Made by a program: the position numbers and the translations under genes. A DNA stretch of 64,000 nucleotides from Porodaedalea pini. Its lineage: Eukaryota; Basidiomycota; Agaricomycetes; Hymenochaetales; Hymenochaetaceae. Shown piece after piece: positions 22,491-34,897 of this stretch. The stretch's first letter is position 1; every line of letters starts with the position of its first letter. The notes under the pieces are model-generated. The model had not been told where the DNA came from. It saw nothing but the letters and a program-made list of their open reading frames with translations, and ran no database searches. Where the stretch lies: contig NBAY01000076.1 in assembly GCA_002794775.1 (NCBI GenBank), forward strand, positions 62,001 to 126,000, given 5' to 3'.

Positions 22491-24817
22491 ATGGCGGCCG
22501 GCGACGCACTCAAGCTGTCGCAAATACGCAGCTTTTTCTTTACCATCGGTGTCTTCGTCGTTTTCCTTCAGGCTGGTCTATATGCAGGGCGCCGACAGCC
22601 AGGCGCGCCGGTTCAGCTGTCTATGCAAATCAAGCCCGGGTCCACCATTACCGAACACCCTATACCTAAGCTCATGGCAGAGGCGGAGGACAAATTCAGA
22701 AGCATGCTAAAGAGACAAAGCAAGACGTTGGGAGAGGCGGTTGCGGAGTACAAGAGGAGATACGGACGTGACCCGCCCAAGGGTTTTGACGAGTGGTTTA
22801 AGTTAGCTGTCGAATCAAACGTGCAGATTATTGACGACTACGACGCAATAACGGAAGATCTTCTGCCTTTTATGGCGCTTTCTGGCAAAGAGCTACGGAG
22901 GAGGGTCGACCAGGTGCGTTTCATTTCACTATAACTCACCGGGTTTTAGCAATGTTTAACCGCTTATGCAGGTCAGCCATCTCCCGTCTATTGATATGGT
23001 CAGGATAAAGAATGGCACCGTAAGAGCCATGAACATGCAACAAAACAAGGAGCAGGATGAAGAGGTCAGTGGTCGTGCGAATGGGTTTAGACGAATGATG
23101 GAAAGGTTCGGGGACAAGGTATGTAATTACTCTGGATAGAAACAGCGAAGGGCTCAATATCAATTCCTTATGACCTCTTTAAGCTTCCGGACATGGACTT
23201 CCCAATTAACGGGAAAGCGGAGGGCCGTATCCTCATTCCTTGGGAGCACAAGAAGTACCCTGAATTGAGCATACAGGACACCTCAGGTAACAATTCGTGG
23301 AGTACCTCCGTTCTCGCGAAATATCTCTGACTGATGCCTCGTGTTAGGTGGCATTGACACAGTACTCGGTGCAGACTTTACCGCGGACTGGCGCGGCGAC
23401 GGCAACGTGTGGGAATCTTGGAGACGCACCTGTCCGCCGAACTCGAAAGCTCGCAAGCTCTTCTCTTCCGTAAAGACTTCGGTCCAGGCCCCGCGGGTAG
23501 TCAACTTGCTTAGCTCCGTTAACGGTGAGCCTGCGGTTTCGTTAAGTGACAACTTAACGTTTGCGGAGAACGTCGACGACAAGTACGATTTCTGCGGCGA
23601 GCCGTCGCAGCATTATCAGCAAGGACACTTTTTCTCAGACTGGCGCACTATCTCTGTACTGTACCCTGTCTTCTCACCAGCAAAAACGCAAGGATATGCG
23701 GATATTCGTATTCCAAGTCATTACTACCACCAGGCGACGCCACAATATACATACGGATGGGACACAATTAATTTAAAGGGAAAAGCAACTGACGACATGG
23801 AGACTGTATGGGAGAACAAGAAAGACATAATTTTTTGGAGAGGTGCTACAACCGGAGGCGGCAATACGCCTTCCGGTTTTGCCGCTCAGTATCAGCGTCA
23901 CAGGTGATTGTTTCTTTCCCCGTCACTTCGCGATTAAACTTGGCTTATCTACGGTATGCTAGATTCGTACGCATGGCGAGCTCGCACAGTGACGAAAACC
24001 GTACCATCGTATTTCCGTCTCCGCAGTCGTCATCCTTTACGTCGGTGTCTGTCCCTATCGCAAAACTCAACAATGAGATTATGGATGTCGCATTCGTTCG
24101 CCTTCTCGGATGGGCGAACTATCCCGGCGGTCGTGCGGCTTTACGCAAAGATCACAGGTTCGACAAGTCCGTACCCCTCGGTGAGCACTGGAAGTACAAG
24201 TATCTCGTGGACGTCGACGGCATGGGTTATTCCGGACGTTTCTTCTCCTTCCTTGCGTCTGATAGCGTGCCCCTGAAAGCTACTGTGTATCAAGAATACT
24301 TCTCAGATTGGCTGCAACCCTGGTACGTGTTGTGCATGATAATCATTGGTTCTCCGCTGTCCTGCTGACCTGTTCACAAGGCTGCACTATATCCCCCTTT
24401 CGCAATCGTATGAGGAGATCTACAATATCTTTGCGTTTTTCTCCGGGCCCACCCAGTCAATGTTGGAGGCGTCAAATTCTTCGGCAACTACCCCGCATGA
24501 ACACTTAGATGACGGCGAACGCCGCCTGCGCCGCATAGCTCGCGCAGGGAAGCACTGGAAGAACACAATCGGACGACCAATAGACATGGAAGGTAAGCTC
24601 CTTGTTACTCTTGTCTTATCAAACGAGTAGCTCCCTTCCCTCCGCTATTCCAAAATGGAGGCCCAATATACTGACTACCCTTCTTCCTTGATATCGCTCA
24701 GTGTACATATACCGACTGGCTCTAGAGTGGGCTCGAATCTGGGCAGATGACCGAGAAGCCATGGGCTTCAGGCTAGAGAACAACCCTTTCGAAGGCAAAG
24801 GCTCTGCCACATCGTAG
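22491..24817 (+). CDS. CAP10-like glycosyltransferase (GT90)
   Basis: A multi-exon gene. The N terminus has a single transmembrane segment (residues about 13-32) after a short cytosolic tail, typical of a Golgi type II protein. The body shows GT90/CAP10 signatures: YDFCGEPSQHYQQGHFFSDWR, a PVFSPAKTQGYADIRIPSHYYH block, IIFWRGATTGGGNTPSGF, then KYKYLVDVDGMGYSGRFFSFLASDSVPLKATVYQEYFSDWLQPWLHYIPL, and a C-terminal WARIWADDREAMGFRLE. In Cryptococcus, CAP10 relatives act in capsule or glycan xylosylation; here the acceptor is unknown. It is divergent from the AMSH gene with about 230 bp between start codons. Confidence 0.92.
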
Positions 24818-25897
24818 ATTATGTATTTATTATGTCGTTGGACTTGCGGGCGGACTTTATTTGCGGCGAGCCAAATTGGTCCGGGTAGTCTAGATAGACT
24901 ATGTATGCGACTGGTCGGCTTCCTGAACTATTGGGACTGTTTCTTACTTATTAGAGGACTAATAAGTATGAGCATATGCTCTGCTTTTGTTTGCATAATT
25001 TATTCCTTTTTGTTTACGAACTCTGTCTTGTGGTCAACCGGTCTGCATCGGCCATACAAGTCAAGTTATCCGGCTTACGTTTCGGCTTGTTGCCGATCCA
25101 ATACAGCACGCGTCAGACGCGTTTCTTCGTGAGCCTCCTCCCTCCCGCGGCCAGCTCATCAGAAAAAGAACTTGACTCAGACAGTAAATGAACTTGCGTC
25201 ACTACTATAGATCTCTAAGATTATGTGCGGCCGGACGCGGTTCTATCGGTATCTGATTTCTGAGGTCGACGTCGTCTCAAAGAGAGAACAAAACTTTGGT
25301 CTCTGCCGCGTTGCAAAGGCATGGCCAGCTAGGAATCACTTAATCAAGCCTTCGAAAATCGATGCTGTCCTGTGATATTGCAAACGATTCTCGACCTACT
25401 GTTCTGGGATGGTTCTGTTGTTCCTAAGATCTCGGACTTCCTGCGAGACTATACCCAAGCACATGTGCCTACGAAGACGAAGAAAGTTTCAGTCATCCTG
25501 GACATTCAACGGACGTAGAGTGCGTGGCTCATATGTTCTTTCTATCTCGTACTGACGACATGAACCCTATTCTAAGAAGAATGAGCGATAAATCCCCGAA
25601 AAACAAGAACAGGCCCCTTCAACACGGGCACAATCGCAAATAATCGTGATCATGGCACACGACACTTTTTGTTTCGCTGTCCTCGGCGGTCTGCGTGTGA
25701 TGAACACGAGGCTTAGGCGTGCCCAAGATCTTTGAGTGTCGTCAGGGGACCGCCCTTTGCGGCAGAAGGCCTGGATTAGCCACTGCGGAACACAAAGCTT
25801 CTGCAATCAGGCTGCGATCGGTCGTTCATATAAGAGCGGCTCCACCGGCTGCGCAGCTAACCCTCTCCCCCTCCTGTATCTCTCGCTTAACAAAAAA
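24818..25897. other. intergenic, no gene seen
   Basis: About 1.1 kb without a supportable gene; contains the promoter of the downstream oxygenase-like gene. Confidence 0.35.
25829..25834 (+). promoter_or_regulatory. TATA-like element
   Basis: TATAAG, 69 bp upstream of the 25898 start codon, followed by a C/T-rich leader. Position is typical for a fungal core promoter. Confidence 0.4.
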
Positions 25898-27530
25898 ATG
25901 CCTCGCTCGAACATGACAGCGAGCTCATCCTCGTCAAACTCGTACTCTACGAGCCGCGCCGCCCTGCCTTTCACCCGGAGTGTCACAGACTTCGAGCTGG
26001 AGCGCTCCGAGCGGGTCGCGCATAAATCACCCAACTATGGGCGTCCACCGTCACTGAACCCGATTTTGCGGACGGACTCTGAATGCGACACGGAGTTGGT
26101 GTACCAGCATAATGTGTCGTCGCTTATGGCTGCAAAAGCCCGTCCATTCTCGATATCTGGCCATATCCCATTGGACTCAAAATCATTGACAGTGTTCTTT
26201 CGCTCTCAGGTATGCAACTCCAAATACAATCTCTTGTTGTTTCACCGGTCTCAACACAACGTTACAGAGCGGGATTACCCACTCACTGGACTTCCCTATT
26301 GATGTTGAGGTCGAAGCTCCACCCGAGCTCGATATCCTCATCGCCGCATGCAAACCACATGCCACCTGCGAGATGGACGGATTCTCGGATCGCGAGTCTC
26401 TGTTCTACCCGCCCAATCTGTCCCTCACCGCTACGCTCGAACTGGCCAATCACCCAATCCTGGAGGCGATCCGGACCACGTTGTTTCCGCGCCTCACGAC
26501 GGGGCAGTACCTCGTAGCGGTGCGGGACGTGATGCAGCTGGTGCCCACGGGTGGGCACATGTGTCCGCAGCGGCGCTTGACGCAGGAGGAAGGGAAGGTC
26601 GCGACGATTGTTGTCACGTTGCCTGTGCGCTTCCGCGGTGGCGCACTTACGGTGCATGATTTCGAAGGAAACGAGGAAAAGTACTATGGAAGGGGCGGGA
26701 AGCCGGGAGACCTGGAGTGGACGGCGTTTTTGGCGGACTGCGATCATGAGGTGGAGACAGTGCATAGGGGTGTCCGGCTGACGATTTCGTACAACGTTCT
26801 TCTTCGTACTTTTGGACCATCGCCTTCCCCATCTCAGTCTCTTATGCTTCCGAGTGACCGGTTCCTCGACTTAATCGCGCCAATACTCAATATGTCCAGG
26901 GGGCAGCATGTTGCTTTCTACCTCCGCGAACAGTACGGTTCTTCGCCAGCTGACGTTCTGGCGGAATCCTTGGTTCCTAATGTGTGTATTTTCGTTATTC
27001 TTCTGGTGTCTGCATCATCCTAATTTGATGAACAGTTAAAAGGCGGTGACGCTCTCCTGTATCACTCGCTCCGTCTATACAAGCTACTTCCAGAGCTTCG
27101 CTGGGCCGCAGGCGGCTATATATGGCCCGTTGACTCGACTGTCGAGTGCGGCAGCTTTTTCCACAATTCTCCACGAGTGTCGCATCATATCCGAAGTCCA
27201 CTCTCCAATCCTAAGGCCCTCATGTCTCCGAGCGGACGCACCCGGCGCGCGTATTCAGGCATCCCCCGGAACGGGTTCTCGCTCTACCGCGACCCAGGCT
27301 CGGACTCAACGGACGAAGATGACTTGGAGAACGTGCAGGATGCAGTCGCTCTGCGTACGCGCGTGGAAGGAAGCGGAGCTGTCCCGATCGCACATGCCGG
27401 CATCAAGATCCTCGCGGACGACACGCTCGGCGTGGGTGACTCGGTGACAAAAGAGCGCGTGCCGTACATCTCCACTGGCGGCCTTGACAAGCTCATCATC
27501 AACGTCTTGCTTGTCGTCTACGTCCCATGA
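25898..27530 (+). CDS. 2OG-Fe(II) dioxygenase-like (prolyl-4-hydroxylase fold) fungal protein
   Basis: Three exons: the first ends at TCTCAG/GTATGC, the second runs 26268 to the GTGTGT donor near 26980, the third 27036..27530. The middle exon has the arrangement of the fungal P4H-like oxygenase family: a GGHMCPQRRL segment, VATIVVTLPVRFRGGALTVHD, then WTAFLADCDHEVETVHRGVRLTISYNVLL, which forms the double-stranded beta-helix end of the domain. I cannot place the His-x-Asp…His iron ligands with certainty. The N terminus is Ser/Thr-rich and the C-terminal exon is charged and probably disordered. No signal peptide is seen. Function and substrate are unknown. Confidence 0.7.
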
Positions 27531-28892
27531 ACGTCTTTTTTTCCCATCATCTGCGCAGTGCGCGCTCTGCTGCATGTTTGCTACCTATGTTATGCCATTC
27601 ACGTCCTTCCTACCAGTTCGATTGCATTTCTGTGCTGTGTCCTGTCTGCTGCATGTTGCATTGCTTTGTATCCTTGACTCGATTGTGCACTGTTCTGTCA
27701 CTGGTCTGCCACACTGTATAATACCAGACACTCTTCTTCTCTCCTCTCCGCGTCTCATCTCTAATTTGTCGGGCTTGTTGTATCTGTACTCATCGTTGTT
27801 CTGTATGGCTGTTCGGCGGGGCTAACTGATTTTAATCTATTTAATGTTGACGCACGTAATGTATACATTTACGACCGAGAAACATGGGGGTTTCGGCTTT
27901 GACATACAGCGTGCTATTATTACTGTCCGCCGTGTGCGGCGTATGGGGTACGGCGCACTCTTGTCTAACCACAAATGGAATGAAGATCCCTTGAGAGCGC
28001 CCGACGATCACTGCCGTCACGCCTATTTCTCTATTTGGACCAGCATCTTCTCACCATACTCACCATCTCAAAGCATCAGAATATTAATACGGCGGATAAA
28101 CTACAATGCATCAGATCTGGGCTCGAAGTGGGCGTAAAGAGAAATGACTGGTATACGTGATCACCGAGGGCACTGGCGAGCTTTGTTTTCTGACCTTTTT
28201 CTGTCTGTAAGGAGTCAATGCTTTTGAATTGCACTTAAATATGGCTTGACGCTCGTTGAACTCGCCTTCCTTCAACGCAAGAAGGCAAGTTGAACCCCGA
28301 ATGCTGAATTCACTTTTCTAGCCTAGACACATTTGCATGCATCAAGCATGCGAAACGTCGCACCATTCGGAGTCAGTCGGTCCCGCCGCGCCCATTGAGA
28401 ATCGCTGCACGACGTTCGCAAGCGCTCTCGCCTCCATTCAAACAGCATAGCCGCGCGACCTGACCATGCGCTGAGGGCGCTTATTGATCGTCCTTTGGCA
28501 TTAGTGCGAGGGCGATCATCCCAAGACCCGTCCCGCAATATCGCTGAGGCCATTTTCGCTCGTCTTTTCGCACGAGCGGTCATTCCGAAAGGCTGTGATG
28601 CCGAGATGACTGCATTCTCCTCTTCCTTTCGTTGAAGGTCATCAGTGTAATAGACCTTCCGCCCTTAAAGGAGTCTGAAGGAGTCATGAAAGGCGCGAAA
28701 TGCTCTCATGTGTGCCTCGTCAAGATCCTGATCTTTCGGAACATTTGGTTCAATAGGATGATCGACCAGGACTCTGAAGCGTATAAAAGGGCGCTCAGAA
28801 CTTGTTTAATCTTCAGCAGTTCCTTCACTGGTTTTGCCTACCCTCTCTAGTCTTTTTCTCAAAGTCATCCCTTCCTCAACTCCCTCCTCGTC
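27531..28892. other. intergenic, no gene seen
   Basis: About 1.4 kb. Nothing coding is supportable. The last 110 bp form the LysM gene promoter and leader. Confidence 0.4.
28782..28789 (+). promoter_or_regulatory. TATA box of LysM gene
   Basis: TATAAAAG 111 bp upstream of the LysM start codon, followed by a pyrimidine-rich stretch where transcription probably starts. Confidence 0.6.
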
Positions 28893-29574
28893 ATGCTGTC
28901 CAAGGTCCTCGCCGCCGGTGCTCTGACTATGTCGCTGCTCTCGGCTGGTCAGTGATGCCTTATTTTCGACCGTTGAGTCCGGAATGTTGAATGCCTTCGT
29001 TTTCATCCTTTAGTCAGTGCGCAAGCCGATTGTGCGCGTAACTACACCGTCCAGCTTGGTGACACGTGCGACACAATCTGTTCCGCTCAGCACGTCTCCA
29101 CGTTCGTGTTCTTCATGGTAACTTACCTAATATAAATACTGATGCTAACGACTTTCTGCCGCAGTTTCCAGCTCACGTTCGTCAACACGAACATCAATTC
29201 TGACTGTTCCAACCTAGCGGTCGGAGAGGTATGCCGATTTAATCCGTATTTTTCTCTTTCCTTCCTGTTTGTTGACTTCGGCTCTTCCCTAGCCACTTTG
29301 TCTTGGTATCACCGGCCAGGACTGCCAGACCACGACGGTCGTCGCTAACGGGGATACGTGCCCGTCCATCGAGGCCGCTGCCAGTATCCCGGCTTCCACT
29401 CTTTTCGCAAACAACCCGAACATCAACTCTGACTGCTCGAACATTCGCGTAGGCGAGGTAATACTCTATTTTTTCCTCTTGACTCAACATGTGAGATTAC
29501 TGACAATGAACTTGCGATATTTGAAGGTTCTGTGCACGGCTTTCCAGGTGTTCAACTACACGACGACGGCGTGA
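28893..29574 (+). CDS. secreted protein with two LysM domains
   Basis: Five short exons give a protein of about 120 aa. Residues 1 to about 20 (MLSKVLAAGALTMSLLSAVSA) form a signal peptide. Two LysM modules follow: YTVQLGDTCDTICSAQHVSTFQLTFVNTNINSDCSNLAVGE and TTVVANGDTCPSIEAAASIPASTLFANNPNINSDCSNIRVGE; both show the G-D-T-C start, the N-x-N-I-N-S-D-C turn and the V-G-E end. LysM domains bind chitin or related N-acetylglucosamine polymers; small secreted LysM-only proteins in fungi can shield hyphal walls or sequester chitin fragments. The second intron uses a GTTCGT donor, chosen because it restores the motif. The stop at 29574 overlaps a GTGAGT that could be a donor, so an alternative C terminus is possible. 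Confidence 0.85.
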
Positions 29575-29859
29575 GTTGGGCCGACTCGCGTATAATTTAA
29601 GCAGACAATATGGTGTCGAAGGTGTGCAGGATGAAATTGGTTTTCATTCACTTTTTTTCGTTATTTCTCCGTATCGATTTGTGGGCCTATAGGGTAGTTG
29701 TTATACCATATATATCAGTTTGAATGAGTTCTCAGGCCTCAGCACGCGTTGAGGCTTACTATTTACAACATTGAGTTTTCGGTGCTCAGAATATCTGAAC
29801 CCGGCGACCTACAAAAATTAGAAACTTCACTAGTACCGCGCCGATCACCTCAATAAGTA

Positions 29860-29885
29860 GTGTCCCCTTCGGGGTGACATACGAA

Positions 29886-29916
<31 letters not shown>

Positions 29917-29990
29917 GGCCCCTGCACAAGGATGACACGCTTTTCAGAGTGGAATGCACTTCGGTGCACAATATTTATTATCATTTTTGT
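29860..29990 (+). ncRNA. U6: U6 spliceosomal RNA
   Basis: The core is unmistakable: a 5' CCCC-UUCG-GGG hairpin, then AAATTGGAACGATACAGAGAAGATTAGCATGGCCCCTGCACAAGGATGACACGC, containing the ACAGAGA box, the AGC triad and the internal stem-loop. U6 pairs with U4, then with the 5' splice site and U2, and coordinates the catalytic metals. After the core, the sequence has a TGCAC-TTCG-GTGCA hairpin (29955-29968) before the first T-runs (about 29983-29997), so the 3' end is unclear: the mature RNA may stop near 29950-29970 with Pol III termination at the T-runs. No clear upstream TATA at the expected -30 is visible. It lies about 150 bp upstream of the methyltransferase gene on the same strand. Confidence 0.93.
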
Positions 29991-30122
29991 TCTTTTTATT
30001 TCAAGAGCAGATTATTTAGATATTTTTGTAGTGTGCCAGTTTCACAATCTGAAACAGTAAGACCGTGACTGCTTCGAAGACGTGCTGGCTTGTGGGCATA
30101 CGACTTTGTTTCTGTGTCCACC

Positions 30123-32001
30123 ATGCCCCAACCATCTGAGGCCGATATCGCTGAAGAGCAGAAACATTTTGCGAACGTTGTCGCCACGTTTGAGCAGTAC
30201 GGATCGTATGCTGTTTGTACTCTAATTCTTCTATAACATGTACAGCTAACATCGAACACGGCCGGCCTCAGCTCGCAGCGAACAATCGGCGCCGGAAAGA
30301 CCTCTACTCGCTCCCACAAGAGGACCAGAAATTGCTGGAAGAGTTGGGCTGGAAGGACAAGCTCGTCGACATCGACAATGCGATCCTTGCGAATGCGAAG
30401 TTCGTTCAGGCGATGATCGCCGAGCCCGAGATATTTTCGGATGCAGATCTGGCTAAGGATGATGGTGAAGGCGGCGAGTACACAGAGGAAGGAACAAGTC
30501 ATAGTGAGCGCAGCTGCCCATTGCCATCGGTCACATTCGCTGATATACACAGGTCATTCACACACTCTCTCGGATGCCCATTCTCATGGCCATAGTCATG
30601 ATCACACCCATTCGCACTCGGACGGTTTGGCTTCTCATGCTCTTACGCGCAATCGTCCAAGCTCGAAGTCCAAACGCTTCCGTCCTACGGATTTCGATAT
30701 GGACAAGCTACGAAGCACTTTGAAGCAATTTGTGCGAGATTGGAGTGAAGAGGTGCGTAACTTCGCAAACCACAATGGGAAATTGAGTTTATGAAATATA
30801 CAGGGGAAAGTAGAACGAGACGTGTGCTATGAACCCATGAAAGACGCACTTCTACAGCATTTTCTTGAGGTTCCAGAGGGGGAGAGGTACAGCGCATCTC
30901 TTGATACTCGCTCCATTACATGTGCTGACAGATCTTTATAGATCCAAGTTGCGCATACTTGTCCCAGGTGCAGGACTCGGCCGCCTTGCCTACGATGTCG
31001 CTCAACTGGGTGGGTCTCACGGATAAATTTTCCGTGCCTACAATAACACACTTTGCTGATAGAGGCGCCCTAAGGATTCTCATGTCAGGGCAACGAGTTT
31101 TCGCACTACATGTTGCTCGCATCGTTTTTCATTCTTAATAGGTTCTGGATATCTCTTTCTACACCAGCAATTGTGCCGTTGACCACAACTCGACAGGACG
31201 GAACAAGCCCATCAGCACACGATTTACCCGCACGTGCATTCGCTCTCGAACATCCCGAACAGGGCAGCGCTGTTGCGGCCCGTTACTGTTCCGGATGCGC
31301 TGCCATCTGCCATTCCTCGCGGCGTGAACTTCTCCCTTGTCGCTGGTATGGTTATCTGCTCATTCAGCTGATACGTGCTTCGAAACTTAATGCACCGACA
31401 TAGGCGATTTCGAAGAGGTTTACGGAACTGATGACCACGATGAGAACGAACCTCAGGCCGGCAAGTGGGACGCAATCATGACGTGCTTCTTCATCGACAC
31501 TGTCAGTGGGCTCTTACAATCTCGAGATTACCCTGATTATAGCCCCGCATACAGGCGAAGAATGTCATTAACTATCTTCGAATCATTCACCGGATTCTTG
31601 CACCAGGCGGTGTGTGGATAAACTTGGGTACGTCTCGAAGCTTCATAAGTCAGAGCTAAAGTCACTTCAGCATTGAAATGAACGGTGTCTTAGGGCCTCT
31701 CTTATGGCACTGGGAGAACAATACAACCAATGACCCTTCAATAGAGCTAGACCTCGAAGAGGTGAAGGCTCTCTGCAGAACGTTGGGCTTCAAGCTCGAG
31801 GTGCGTGCACTTCTCTCTTTTGGTCTTTGCAGATCCGTGAGTTTAACTTGCTGGCTTCTGTTTTGTTCTTTGTTCTGTCGGTCGCAGAACGAGCGGACTA
31901 TTGAGACAACGTACACGAGCAATTCACAATCGATGCTTGGCTATGTATATAAAGCATCGTTCTGGACTGCGACGAAGGTTGGAGGAGAGGAAGAAAAATG
32001 A
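30123..32001 (+). CDS. carnosine N-methyltransferase (N2227 family)
   Basis: A multi-exon gene. The order of conserved segments is that of the N2227/CARNMT1 family (yeast YNL092W): YALAANNRRRKDLYSLP, ERDVCYEPMKDALLQHF, the SAM-binding [106 protein letters not shown] and a final SMLGYVYKASFWTATK. The enzyme methylates the His imidazole of carnosine-like dipeptides using SAM. An unusual insert of about 25 residues, dense in His and Ser, lies between the helical N-terminal part and the core (about 30535-30640). The start is the first ATG after the U6 region. The intron with donor GTTTGT was chosen because it restores YALAANN. Confidence 0.9.
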
Positions 32002-33500
32002 ATGGGTATTATACATATACCATAGTAGTGGTAGGTCCGTCTCCCTTTCTTCCTCCCTCTATTTTGTTGTCAACTTACCCCACAGAACTTGGGAATGGAT
32101 GTGGACAAACGCTGAGTAATCCAGCCCTTGCATTTGTTTGACTTTCATCGCATTCTCCAAAATGCGATATTTTCCGGGTGTCTGTAAGCAGGAGCTACAA
32201 CTTGTCCGTGCAATCCCCAACTCTATTATGCTTTCAGCGTGTATGTACACGCAGCATGAGTACAGCAACACCTCTTCTTCTGCGGCGCTTCGTTTCTCTT
32301 TCATTGGTTGGCTTTCGGCGGAAGATAACGAGTATCCTGCGTCCTTCTTCTAGACTTACGAGGAAAAGCATTCTGCCGATATGCGTCCGTGATGAGCAGA
32401 GGAACTTGAGAGAAGCAAGTTTCCTATGTCATTTTATGTGGCTCAGGTTCCTTGTGTCGCTTCTTTGCCTTAGGTTTTCCGGCAGAAGAAACAGCTTCAA
32501 TACCCTAGCTGGATCGATGTTCGATTTGCGTCAGCACCTGCTCTCGCTGATGAAGGCTTTTCAGGCACTGCTAACTTGCACTTGGGGCTCATGTCGCTTT
32601 GAGCAAGTCTTGACCATATCCATCTCGAAGATGTGTCAACCTTATACAGAGAGGGGATCGGGATCCGGTTGGCGGGCTCCTTGACGACTGGGTATGCCTA
32701 GATTGCTGAACTCTGTTTTGTCCGCCGCTTTTCATTCTTACGAGTCACATCGTCACTTCTCGCGCAAGTCGGGACTTGAGGCCCATCCTAAAATGGTCGC
32801 GCGAAAAACCAACATCTGTCCCGTTCATGTGCTTACTGGATAGGCCGTAAACTGCACCTGCACCTGTCACTTTGTATACGAGCTGGGAATTCTGCAGGGC
32901 ATACACGGTATGTTATCAATGCGTCGGTGATGCGACAGAAGGAAGAGCTCTCCTTCGCATGCTCGGCTGGCAGCTATGGTCGTCAGCGTAAATTTCGTTC
33001 ATGTCTATCCTGGAACTCTGCTCAGACCACGTTAAGTCTATTGAAACCATGTACGAGCGGGGTGTTCTTCATTGGATCTTTCGTGTATTCACGTGGTATA
33101 GGCACTGCAGACGGCGCTCATCAAGGGGGCTGATGCCACTCTTATAGATTCTCCATAATGTGGGGTGAAAGTGAAAGAATAGGAATATACTGCCTGGACT
33201 GAATAGTCTCCCTCCTATAACGTAGCCCTTGACAACTGATAGGGGCTGACACAATTTCCTCCGTCCCAATGCTCTTCATGATCGTCGAACGAGTCTTTGT
33301 TCTCTGAGGAACCTCGGTCGTTCCCTTCAGCACGGGGTCCCGACCCTCGCTTTCATTTACACAGTATGAACACCGCACCTCAAGCGGATGACTTGGAGGA
33401 ATGAGGTGTCACTGTAGCTGAAGAAGATACAAATTCTTTCTACGGATCCGGCCTCACAGATGGCAGCTCGAACATAACGTGCTCATTGGCCTCTACGAAA
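32002..33500. other. intergenic, no gene seen
   Basis: About 1.5 kb. One 168-codon frame at 32178-32684 has no motif and no supporting splice pattern; it is treated as chance or relic. Confidence 0.35.
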
Positions 33501-34897
33501 ATGTCGCCAAATCAGACTTGCGACGACCTTCCTGGCTTAGGCCGCGTGGTCGACATGTATTTCTACCAGCCTGGAGGGCGGTTCATCGAGCGACAGATAA
33601 ATCGTCTCCTTGCCGAAAGGAATGGTCGAAGGGATATCCGAGATGCTCTCCGCAAGATCGTCAAGGCTTCAGATGACATTAATACATTTTTCGATTCTGT
33701 GGTCTTGCATACACTTGGGCAGTATCCCGTTGTTCACTGGTATCGAACATCTGCCGGGCTTGCAAAGGTCAGCGTCGGCTTATCAGAATTGCTGTACTTC
33801 TGGGGCGCCCGGAACATCGAGGGGTGGGACGATAAGTCCATCTTGGACTACTGTGCACAAATCGCATCTTTCATTAGGTTGGCCATCAATCCGTTTTGAT
33901 CCCATAACTTTTCTGACAAGCCACTCAAGCTCCCCATACTTTCGCGTCCGGGCGACAGCCATCAGAAATGTCTTCTTCTTGCTGATCAAGTATCCTCGCC
34001 TATGTCGATACTTCGACCTATCCGCTGTACGCTGCGAATCGTGTGATTACAGAATTGCTGACGTCGTTCACCCAACGAATAATGCAGTTTCGTACGTCCA
34101 CTGGACATTCAAGGATAGAGATGATATCGACAGCAAGCTCCGACGTCTTTTTATTGCCCTACCTATGACAAGGATTAAGGATGACAACCTAGTCCTTTTT
34201 AGGCCAGCGCTTTTGCTCTTTATTACCGAAACGTTGGATGCTCAGGATTCTCAACTCTTTGACATGTAAGACTTGTTTCCTGATTGTTGCAAGCAAATTT
34301 GCACTCCTAACTCTTCCCCTCTAATTCTCCTGAGGGTACAGAGACCACGAGTTTGAGAGTTTTCTACATGAGCTCCTCGGAATTTCAGAATTTTACAAGT
34401 TCCATAACCAGAGGTGCAACTGGAGTCATCCGGTTGCCATGTTCTGGAAGGAAATCAAGGATATCGACAAGAGGCGTTGGTCTTTGCTTCTCCGCCCTGG
34501 AGATAGCAAACAGCTCTTTTTTGACTGCCTTCGCTCGTGCCTCAAGTATACGATGAGTTCGTTACCTAACTATCCAAATAATGTCGTGGTGTCGACAAGT
34601 GATGCCGAATTCATGGAAGAGCTCACTCGACTTTCCTTTGAATTGCTCTGGCGGTTGTCTTCTAAGCGCGTGGAGTACGCATGTTCAAACTTATGTCCGG
34701 AAAATAAATAAAACTTGCTAACTCATACCTATACAATTAGTGTTAAAATTCTGGCCGACAAAAAATTCTGCGACGACAAGGACGCCGAAGCTGCATCAGA
34801 ACTCAAGTCTATTTTACATCCGAGACTCGGCTCTGTTATAGAGAAAGAGAGAATTAAAGCCATTTGTGAGGAGTGTCGCACAAGCTTCACACTATAA
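33501..34897 (+). CDS. unrecognised protein, 403 aa
   Basis: Four exons (33501..33877, 33921..34265, 34342..34674, 34741..34897) with GT-AG introns of 43-76 bp sum exactly to 404 codons. The start is the ATG of MSPNQTCDDLPGLGRVVDMYF. The protein looks soluble and largely alpha-helical, with no signal peptide, and ends in a Cys-containing helix (AICEECRTSFTL). I recognise no domain. Codon look and splice consistency make it a credible gene, likely restricted to basidiomycetes. No neighbour suggests a role. Confidence 0.65.

Noticed and set aside
32178..32684. 168-codon open frame
   Set aside because: No recognisable motif, odd composition, and it lies just downstream of the methyltransferase stop; probably chance.
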